DNA of 64,000 bases from a virus: the IMG/VR virus record IMGVR_UViG_3300047357_001427, positions 1-64,000 of that record. One strand, written 5' to 3'. The number at the start of each line of letters is the position of its first letter. The stretch's first letter is position 1. This document shows, in pieces, positions 8,203 through 18,800 of this stretch. The notes beneath the pieces were generated by a model. It saw only the letters and a list, made by a program, of their open reading frames with translations, was not told the DNA's origin and searched no databases. The position numbers and the translations under genes were made by a program.

Positions 8203-9801
8203 ATGTCCGGTAAAAGAAATGCAATCAAATACAATTCAGTCGGAATATTTCTAACTGATTCTCGGCAAGCTAAATCTGGCTCTGATTTATTGTATTTTTT
8301 TAATAGGGTTCAATCGGCAAGTGTTTCTGTTGATGTAAGTAGGCAGGACATACAGCACATCGGGGGCGAAGATTTTCTGGATAGGAAAATAATTTCAGAG
8401 CCAAGCACTAAATTAAGTTTGGAGTATCTGCTTACAGATGGATACGAAGAGAGTCTTCTTGGCTTAAATATTCTGAGCAAGGGCGACGAAATGCCATCGT
8501 CAACTCTTTGCTGGAGGGAGGATTTCAATGGTAATTTGATTTTGCTTGAGAATGAAGGTGTCGATTACCTTCCAGCCTCTCAGTTGTTTGAAGATTCTTT
8601 GCCTGGCTGTTACACGCCTAGGGATGTCAGGTTTTCATCAAACACACAAGCTGCTCAATTTTTTGAAAAAAATGGAGAAAGTATTAAGCCTACGGAGACT
8701 AGTGCAGAAAATTACAAGGCGAACCAGGGCAAAAGCGCTTATTACGATTTAAAGGAAGACAAGACTATATTGATGGCTGTTGGGGCGGAGCCTTTTGATT
8801 TGACTGGTTACGAGAATAGGAAGAATCAATACTCAGGCGTTGACGTTATTGGTATAGGTAATTGCTACATAACTGATTATTCTATATCGGCAGGCGTTGG
8901 GGAGTTCCCTAAAGCTTCAGTTTCTTATGCCGCTTCGAATTTAAGACATTCCTGTAATGGCTCCGGCTACGGCGGACACTACTGGCTGGACAATGTAAAT
9001 GAGGTAGCTGTACTTTTAACTCAATTAAATACGTTTATTGAATTGCAGAATGGTCAAAATATTGGGCTTGGGTCGAGTGAGCAGAAATTCTATAAAGCCG
9101 GAGTGCAAAACCCGTCTTTGAATTTGGAAAACAAGGGTTCCGATTTAACTGGCCCAACAATAGAGAGACATGGAGAGGAGATAGATTTAGGCACCGGTAT
9201 TGAGTTTAACCCTAAAATGTACAAATCTCCCGTTATGGCAATTGCTCCAGGAGGCATAAATGTTAATTTAAAAAACCTTAATGTGGGCGGACCAATACTT
9301 TCGGGAAAGAACGAAGGGACATGTATAGAGGGTTCCGCGAATATACAAAGCTTTAATATAAACCTACCATTTGGGAGGGAGGATTTGTATGGCTTTGAGT
9401 CAATGCATGTTTACGGAAGAAAAATGAAATACCCGCAGATTGGGAGCGTGTCATTTTCTTTGCTCGCTAGCGCTTTTAATAGCGGAGATTTTAGGAAAAT
9501 ATTCTGCGAAGATGAGGATTACGAGATAGAAATTAACTTAAATAATCATTGTGATTATTTTTGCTCTGCATCTTCAGAGCATGAGACGTATGTTAAGTAC
9601 ATTATTAATAATGCTAGATTCGAGAGTTATTCTTTTAGTGAATCTATAGGCTCAATAGCTACAGTGGATTGTAGTTTTAGTTTTGGGGTGAGCCCTAATA
9701 ATGGATTCTTTATGAGTGGGTCTTTTGAAGATTATTATATAGCAGTACAACAAGGCATGGCACTGCAACTCGAAGGCGGTCAGCTTGTGGTAGATCAATA
9801 A
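8203..9801 (+). CDS. Second tail-tube-like protein (paralogue)
   Basis: 532 aa. Clear similarity to the 720-aa protein: RVQSASVSVDVSRQDIQHIGG, LLTDGYEESLLG and IGNCYITDYSISAGVGEFPKASVSY align with its matching segments. It lacks the two Gly/Ala-rich units and has a longer middle region. It lies 6 bases after the terminator hairpin and 73 bases before the tape measure. In long-tailed phages a second tube-type protein can form the first or last ring; that exact role is inference. Confidence 0.6.
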   Translation: MSGKRNAIKYNSVGIFLTDSRQAKSGSDLLYFFNRVQSASVSVDVSRQDIQHIGGEDFLDRKIISEPSTKLSLEYLLTDGYEESLLGLNILSKGDEMPSSTLCWREDFNGNLILLENEGVDYLPASQLFEDSLPGCYTPRDVRFSSNTQAAQFFEKNGESIKPTETSAENYKANQGKSAYYDLKEDKTILMAVGAEPFDLTGYENRKNQYSGVDVIGIGNCYITDYSISAGVGEFPKASVSYAASNLRHSCNGSGYGGHYWLDNVNEVAVLLTQLNTFIELQNGQNIGLGSSEQKFYKAGVQNPSLNLENKGSDLTGPTIERHGEEIDLGTGIEFNPKMYKSPVMAIAPGGINVNLKNLNVGGPILSGKNEGTCIEGSANIQSFNINLPFGREDLYGFESMHVYGRKMKYPQIGSVSFSLLASAFNSGDFRKIFCEDEDYEIEINLNNHCDYFCSASSEHETYVKYIINNARFESYSFSESIGSIATVDCSFSFGVSPNNGFFMSGSFEDYYIAVQQGMALQLEGGQLVVDQ

Positions 9802-9874
9802 ATATCAATATGTTATTTTAGGTGTACATATAGATGGTTATTAGTATAATCAATAAATAAAGGTATAAGGTAAT

Positions 9875-12800
9875 ATGGTAGGAATGAGGGCAGATGTAAC
9901 GCTTAATGTTAATACTTCTAAGGCTAAGAGAAGTATGGATCGCGCTGCTGCGGAGATAAATAGATCCATAAATGGAGTAAGTAAAAAACAAATTTCATTC
10001 AATGTTAATGGAAAAAGCTTTACTCAGCCTCTTGGTAGAATAACTGCATCCGCAAATGAATTTACAAAATCATTAGAAGCATCTAATGCTCGAGTTATTG
10101 CGTTCGGTGCTTCGGTAGGAATAATCAACGGAATATCTGAAGCGTTCAAGGCTTTGGTTGTGGAGACTGTAAAATTTGAAAAAGTATTACAGGATATAAA
10201 TGTTATAGTTGGAGCTTCTGCGGGAAAACTACAAGAATTTGGGGATGGACTATTTGATGTAGCAAGAAATACAGCTCAAGCTTTTACAGTTTCTGCCGAA
10301 GCTGCTCTTGAGTTTTCTAGACAAGGTCTCACCATGGAGGAAACCTTAAGAAGAACTAATGATGCTTTGATTTTGACGCGATTAACTGGGTTGGACGCAG
10401 CGTCTGCCGTATCTGGTTTAACTGCGGCTGTTAATGCATTCGGTGATGCTGGGTTATCAACCACAGATATTATTGATAAATTGGCGGCTGTTGACGTTAA
10501 ATTCGCAGTAAGCTCTGAGGATTTAATAAAGGCTTTAGAAAGAACTGGGGCTGTTGCTATCGACGCAGGTGTTGAGATTGACAGTCTAATTGGTTTAGTG
10601 ACAGCACTGCAGCAAACAACTGCTCGAGGGGGCGCAGTTATTGGTAATGGATTAAAAACAATTTTCACAAGAATACAAAGACCCGAATCAATAAGACAAT
10701 TAGAAGAAATAGGCATCGCCGTAAAGAATTTATCTGGATCCATATTGCCCGCAGACAAGATAATGATAAACATGGCTAAATCATTTGACAATTTAAGCCA
10801 GTCGCAAAAATCTAATATTGTTCAATTTTCAGCGGGAATATTTCAAGCCAATGTTTTTAGGGCAGCATTGAGGGATTTAGGTAAAGAGCAAAGTATTCAA
10901 GCGCAGGCCACTGAAATAGCAGGAAATGCGGCTGGAGATGCGGCGCAAAAGAATGAAATGCTAAACAAGACGATGGCAGCAATGGCATCGCAAACGACTA
11001 CATCTATTCAAGAACTCGCAGAGATACTTGGATCGATTGGTTTGTCTCCGGATATTGATTTCTTTTTATCGTCAATAAAGGATGGTATTGATGGAATAAA
11101 AAACACCCTAGGAGGAGGAGAAGACGAAGGTAGCACTTTTGCTAAGGGGTTAGTAAAGGGCATAGGTAATGTAATAACTGGACCTGCAGCTATAGCTTTT
11201 GGAGCTATTTTTATAAAACTTTTCGTTAATATTGCTAAGTTTGCTAGAACCTCATTGAAGGATGTTCTAGGCATAGTTAATGAAAAAGACAAAATAAGAG
11301 CAATGGAGGAGTCGATACTTAAAGCTCTTGGCGAAAATGTAAAACTACAGGAAGGGCTAAGCAATCTAGAAGACGACAGAAAAGCTCAAGAAATGTTTAT
11401 ATTAGGAATAATAGAAAAGCAAAACAGCGCAATGAGCGAGCAGGTTGATCTTGCTGCGAGGCTAGCCAAGCCACTGGTTAGGGCTGGAATTAATCCTGAT
11501 TTTTCAAAAAATGAAGCATCTGGAATGGTTCCAGTTGCGGCATCGGGAATGATACCCGAATCTTCTAAGAAGAAAGAAAGACAAGGGGCCGCCAAGGGTG
11601 GTTACGCAGCAGGAGCTATAGACTCAATGAACGTAAAAGGAGTCGGCACTGTTGTTTATAATAAAGCCGAAAAGGTTAAACAATTCCCTGGGATGAGTCA
11701 GCCCGCAATCATGCCCCCGAAAGAAAGCAGGGCAGGAAAGGGATACAAGGATGCTTTTGCTGGGCAGCACGGATTTGATCCATATGCTAGCGGCGGATTT
11801 GTTCCCAACTTTGCAGCAATGAGTGGTAGTAAATTAATGCTCGATCCTTCGTCGACTCAGTTGAGCGCTAATCCTGAAAGCGTTAAGGGGTCTAGAAATT
11901 TGGCTAAAAGTTATGCGGAGCTAGAAGCAACCGGCCAGCCAATCAGCGTGGAAGCCACAACAAAGCAACTTTTATCAAATAGCGGGGGAAGCCATTCTAA
12001 GAAAGTCAAAGAGGTTATAAGGTACCTGCAGGACGAGGGTGGAATCGAAAGCATAGAGCGTAAATTCAAGCTAAAGAAACTGCCCAAAAGGGGGAAAAGA
12101 ACGGACGATCAAGCTGAGGCAGATGTACTAAAAGCAGAGGGCGGAAAATATTTTAATACTGGAGGAAGGTCTGGCGATCCAACTTTTCCTGTTGATTTGG
12201 TTGGGTTAGGTATGAATCCAATCGAAGTTAAATCTGGAGAATGGAAGCTTCCAAATGTACTGTTAAAAAGCTTGCGTCTTTATAGCGATGACGGATTGAT
12301 GCGTTTTGCAGAAAGCCAAGGGGCTACCCAGGAAATGATTAACGAAGCTAGAAATGAAAAATTTAAAAAAGGAGCAAATCTATTAACCAAAAAAGGCTTA
12401 ATAGGTAAGGATGCTAGTTCTGAGCAGACTCATCAAGCTTTGCTGGCCCATAGGATGTCTGAAGGTTTGGTTCCTAATTTTGCTATAGAACCCTGGAGCC
12501 AGCGTTACAGAAGAAACAAAGGTAAAGAATTTAATACTTCTGAGGAAATTAATAAAGCTTACGGTGTAAAAGACTTGGGTGTTTCATTAAATCAGTATAA
12601 CGTAAGAAGAGATTTGAGCGAACAAGAAATACAAGAAATAAAAGATCAAAGAGCGGCAACAACTTCAAGGGCAGGGCAAACTTCTTATGTAAACATTTTC
12701 AAAAACTTAAGGGCTGGAGAATACAAAGACAGAGCTGATCTGGCCGACAAAACAAAAAGAGTCTCTAATATCGTTGAGCAGCTTATTACTAAAAGCGAAA

Positions 12801-15800
12801 CAACATCAAAAAAAGCTTCAAGAAAAGAAATTGGTGGCGGCAAAAATTTTGCAGATTTTCAGCAACTATTAACAGATCTTCCGGGCGGAGAAGCAGGTGG
12901 GTCTGAACTCCTGGAAAATAGTAGAAAAAGAGGTAAAATATTTGAAGAAATATTATCGGATCTTGGTGGGGTCAAGTTTGAGCAAAACCCAGACGCCATG
13001 GACTTTTCTAGAAAGAAGGAAAGGCTTCTTCGGGTTCCCGAAAAGACTGCGGATGCTATAGGTTTGGATAATTATGAAACTTATGGCGATGCCCATGCGG
13101 GACCAGGGCATGGAGTAAGATTAATGAGGGATAAGATTATAAGGGAGGTGCACAGCGAAGGATTGCTAGAAGGCCTACTTTCAAACAGGCAAGTGCATCT
13201 ACCAGGCGATGACTTTCCCGATATAGTGAATACTGGTAGGGACTCAGAAAGAGAAAAAGAAATTACCCTTGGAAATCTGATGAAAAAAGGAGGATTAAAA
13301 TCAGTAAAAGCAAGAAAAGCAATAAATGAATCCGTAAAGGCTAATCATGGTTATACATATGATGAATTATTAGTCGAACCTAAAAACAAGAAGAAACCCA
13401 CAGAGGAAGAAAAGAAAAAACTAGAATTAAAAAAACAGTTAGATAAAAAAATAATATCTTTTAATTATGTTACAGATGATGTAGATCTAGGAGCAATAGA
13501 CAAAAGAACAAAAACAGGAAGGAAAGTTAAAGAATTAGAAGGTCTTAAATCAGGAAATGTTTCGGGCGGATTAATACCAAACTTCGCAGACCCAAGAACT
13601 CGCAGCCAAAAAATACAAGACACATTGGCCGACCCATCGAACAAGGGAATAAAGTTCAACAAGCCACCATCTCCCGCCAACATCACCTCGGCTCAAATAA
13701 GCAGGCATCTAGATATCCCAATAGGAAAAACCCCAGAAACTCAGCCAAGCGATGAGGATATAAAAAACGCAATCAAGGCGGTTTGCCAAACAAGAGAGAA
13801 ACTTCAACTTCCCGGTTACGAGAATTTAAAATCAATCGACAAAACAAAAATCCTCAAGAAATACAAAAAACAGGCGGGAGAGGGAGAGTATTACGGAAAT
13901 AAAGATTTGAGTGCGGCGAGAGGTTTTGTGCCTAATTTTGCAAATGTGCACCTGTATAGAGGCCAAAAGAACAAAACCCTAGATACTCCAGACATCTCAG
14001 AAAACTTGCCCAGCTTTGCTTCTGCTAGAACACCTAATGATGTAGTTGAGATAGTTCAGGACTTCGTGAAGAGACATGTTAGTGGTGATTTAGCTGGATA
14101 CAGAAACAAGCAGGGGACTTCTGGGGAAAAGAAAGCTTCGGGCGCGAACTCTTACAGCACGTCTCCGCAAGTTGCAGATAACTTTGCTAATAGTATTGAT
14201 CTAACAAGCAATGACATGTCACCGGGGCAAGTTTTCAAAAAAACAGTTCCTTCAAAAAACATATTTAATAAAGCCAAACTACTAAAAATACTCAACAAAG
14301 GATCTGATCCGAAGAGCGGCAACTATCCAAGTGTCGAGAAGTTTAAGAAAGAAATCGCATCAGGAGCAGTAAAGAACTGGGCGCAGAAAAACGGGGGCAT
14401 GTACCTCAATATATCTGGCGTTAATAATGATGATTCATCCGGCAAAAGGTACGGCCAAAGCATGAAGCAGATAGTGCCTCTCGCTGACGTTGGTTATAAT
14501 GATGACGGAACAAGACAAATCCACCAAGGAGAAAGAGAAGTAATTCAATTATTTAATAATGGATTAATTCCTAATTTTTCAAAAGTAGAGCGAGTTCAAA
14601 AATCACAAAAAAGAAGAGTAAAAGAACAAGTAACAGAAGAAGATAAAGATTTAGCTCATAATATTTTTGATTATTTAAAAACAAATATAAGTAACCTATC
14701 CTCAAGGTTTAGGTTTAATAGATCTACTGTATCATTTGGTGGAAATCCAGAAGATTACGAAAAAGTATTTAATCATTCATCATCAAGAAAGAACAAAGAA
14801 AACCTAATTGAAATAGCTAAATCTGAAATGAAAATGAATCGAATCTTGAAAGGTTTCATGATTCCTCATAATGAAGGTGTTGCCACTGCAAGAGGAAAGC
14901 ATAAAGCTCCCCGTGATCCATTTTTAGATGGAGCTATGCACGGCGGCCTTGTTCCTAATTTTGCAGATCCATTAAGTGCGGCGATATCAAGAGAGCGAGC
15001 AGCAGGAGTTCCTCAGGCCAGAATCAGGGTAGAGAAAAGTTCTCAATTAAAAAGTGCTCAAAACCCAATGGGGCTCGCAGTAACTAATACTAGAGATGAG
15101 CCGGCCGGAGTACAGCAGGGAATAAGGCGCGCCAAGACTATGGGTATAGACCCAAAGAAACATGGAGCGAGCAAGGGCATGGTGCCGAACTTTGCCGCGC
15201 CACAAATTCCAGACGCAATTTTAAATAATGCTAAAAATGAATTGTCTCAAATGTCTAAAGCTTTCACCGATAGCTTTAGTGAGTTTTCAAAAATAGCCAG
15301 CAAGTTTGGTAAGGAAGGTAAAGAGACATTAGCTGAGATAGCCAGCTTTGATATTTCTAAAGACTTTGAAGGAATCAAGGATTTATTAAATGAAAAAATG
15401 GAAAGAACAGAGGCACAAATAAATTCCATAACAGAAAAAACAGGCAAGCTTTCCAAAGGTGAACAAACTAGGTTGGGCGAACTAAAGAAGGCTAAGTCAT
15501 CAGGAGAAGCGCTATTAAAATCTACAGAAGAAAAGTCGCAAAAATCAAAAGCAGTAAAAAACTTATCATCCAGTGAGCCCGAAGCTCAGAAGACACAATT
15601 AATCAAGTCCGAAAACGCAATGATAAAAAAGATGCTTACCGCAAGAGGTACAGATCTTAAATCTCTAAAAGAAGCAACTAAGGCTAGTCAAGATTTCAGA
15701 ATAGCTTTGGATGAATCCGCAAAATCTGCTGAGGAATCAGACGATGACGGAGGTGGGCTTCAGCGTTTGTTTTATCTTCAGTCGGCGATTAGCTTAGTTA

Positions 15801-18800
15801 ATGGTCAATTTGAAACGCTGGCTGAAGGCGCATCTGGGCTAACCAAGACCTTTGCACAGGGAATGTTGGCGATAAGCAATGTAACAGCTTCTTTTATTCA
15901 GCAAAAAGAACTAGTTTCTGAAGGAATGAATATGGCTGGAGTGAAAAGGAATGAGTCCTTCTCGATTGGTCAGGCGTTTAATCCAGAGGCTAGAGCCGCC
16001 AGAAGAAGTGCTGCAGCAGCATCGGATGCAGGATCCAGGGGCAGCGGAGTAGGCAGGATGGGAGGATTGATGAGAAACCTTTCAGGAGTAGGAAGAATGT
16101 TTGGACGATTCTTGCCAGTTATTGGTCAGTTATATACTGGTTTCACTGTAGTAAATGAAGCATTCAAGATGTTTAATATAGGTGAGATGTTCGGCCTAGA
16201 GAAAGGCTCTGGGGTTATGGATCTTCTCTCGAGCCAAGGAGAAAGGGCCGCAAAGAAACTAGAAAAATTAGGAGAAAGTACCGAGAAATTGCAAGGAGCT
16301 CTTGAGTCGTTAAATAGCCAAACAGAAAATAGAGAAAAAGTTACAGATCTTGAAATTTTAGGATCAAGAAGAACTCAGAAGCAGGAGCTGGAACTTCAGC
16401 AATTAAAACTAAAGGGGCTAGACATAGATATAAAAGCTCAGGACGCTTTATCTGGTCTTTTGGACGAAAATCTAGTAGGAACAAAAGTATCAAAAAGATT
16501 TATCGAAGAACTGTCGAAAGGCACAAACAGCAACGAAGACTACGTAAAAGTAATAGAAAGAGTAATAAAGGCGCAAAAGAGCCAGGCAGCATTTCTTAGT
16601 GGGTCCAAAAGTTTTGGAGACTTGATAGACAAGAAGCTTGACAAATTTAATCCGGATAGTGACGACATCAAGCTGCTCCAAGGAGCGTCAAAAGTTAGAG
16701 GATCCCAGATAGGAATGGGCTTTTCTTCTGCAGCTGCAGGTGGCGAGGATATGGATGTTAAAGATAGACTATCTATATTGAGCAAAAATATAGCTGCCCT
16801 TGAAAGAGAATCTTCCACTGTAAGTTTTAGAAGCATGAGTGATGTGACCAAACTAACCGATAGGTTAGCAAAGAACCTGCAGGGTACAGAAGATTTTGAT
16901 GCAGAAATGATGGCTTCTCAGATAAATTCTTTTATTAAAAACATAGATGAATCAATTGATAATCCATCTGGCTTAGATCCTAGAGAGACAAAAGCAGTAA
17001 ACGCTGGAATGAAGCAAATGGTTATTCAGCTAAACAAGCTCAAGAAAAACCTAGAAGGAGAATCAGATAGGCAGCAAGAGGCTCAATTAAAAAAAGAATA
17101 TGTAACTGCATATAAAAATATCATATTTAATATCGAACAATTTAGAAAAAACGAAGCTCACTTAACCAAGTTATCTCTTGCGTCGTTAGCCCATCAAAAT
17201 AAATTAAATTCATCCCAACAAAGTTTACTGCTTGAGTATAATGCGATAGGTAAAGAAGCCGCAATCTCTTCCGACTTTGCGAGAAAAAGAAATGCAATGG
17301 AGGCAAAATTTATTGCAGACAAGCAGGGTGTTGAGATGAAAACTATTGAATCTTTGAATAAATTAAGGGATACATATTTTAATACTGATCAATTAGCTCA
17401 ACAATTCAAAAAAGATGGAAAACAAGCGGCAGACGCAGTACAAGCCCTCAAGGATAATATCAAAGAAGGAGTAAGCAATGCAGACTTTGCGGGAATCGGC
17501 AAGAGCATGAATCTGAATCCAGAAGTAATGGCAAAAGTGACCGAAGCATTCGAGCAAACATCCGCAGAAACTAAAAACGCAACATCATCATTAGAAGTCA
17601 TCTCCTCATTGCTTAATAAATTTGGAAAAGCTACAGATAGTTCGACTGCTTCTGCCCTCTTACTGGCTTTGCACGAAAAGGGCTTAGTCACAATAACCGA
17701 TGAGCATTTAAATCTATTAAGATCCGGCTTATTAAGTAGAGAAAGACAATTAGAATTATTAAATACAGGCAATAAAGAAGCACAACAATTACTAAAGCTA
17801 GAAGAAGAACATAAATTCATAAAAGAAAAAACAGTAACAGGCGCAGCTAAATTATATAAAATATTACAAGCAAGAGGCCGCGAAGAAAAACACGTATTAG
17901 ATTCCGTAAAAGGCGAAGCTGCAACCCTTGCGGTGCTGAATGATTTTTATAAAAAAGATGTTTCCATATTAGCTAAAAGCTCAGAAGCTATGGAGTTAGG
18001 TTTCCAAAAGCAAGAAGAGAAAAATAGAACAGACGCAATATCCGCAGTGCATTCCCTTAGGATGCTCGAAGCTCAAACTGGTTCGCTTAAAAATTCAGAA
18101 AATTCATTGATAATTTTAGAGGCAAAACTTAAGAGCGAAACAGAAAATGCAAAATTAGCTCTACAGGAATCTGAGTTCAGGTTAGATTACTTGAAAGATC
18201 AGTCTAAGAGGGAAGAATTAGTTGGACGCCAGCTCGCAAAGGAAATGGCTGATTTACAAACTAGTAATTTATTGGCGGCCGAAAAGAATCTTCAATTATC
18301 AAAGACTGGAGAACTGAGAAAGCTTGTTGAGGAACAGCTCAATGCGACGCTTCATTCTTCTAGGCTGGAAGCTTTAACGGCAGCAGAAAATGCTTTATTA
18401 TTGACTGGAAAAACAAAGCAAGTAAAATTAATACAAGAAGCCAACGAATTACAAGAAGCCTCGAATAAGCTGACCGAGTTGCAGAATGCTGTAACAAAAG
18501 CTGGGGTTAGCGATAAGACTTTACGCATGACTACCACTGCAGACATCGGGATAGAAAAAGCTAATTCCATATTAGAAACAAGGACTGCAGGCATGAAAGC
18601 TACGGTTGAGCCTAATGCTGACAATATGCTTGCTTATGCAAACTCTCTTGAGCAAACCAACAAACTGCTTGGAAATGGAAGTAGGGCGATAGATAGGTTT
18701 AGGGCAAGAATGGCCGAAATGAATGTTGAGGCTGAGAATCTTGGTGCGGATTTAGTTAATATAGGAATAGACAACGCAAGAAGCGGCCTAACTCAGATGT

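Noticed and set aside
9845-9850. TATAAT upstream of the tape measure
   Set aside because: Best -35 is TGTACA at 16 bases, 4 of 6 matches; too weak to list as a promoter.
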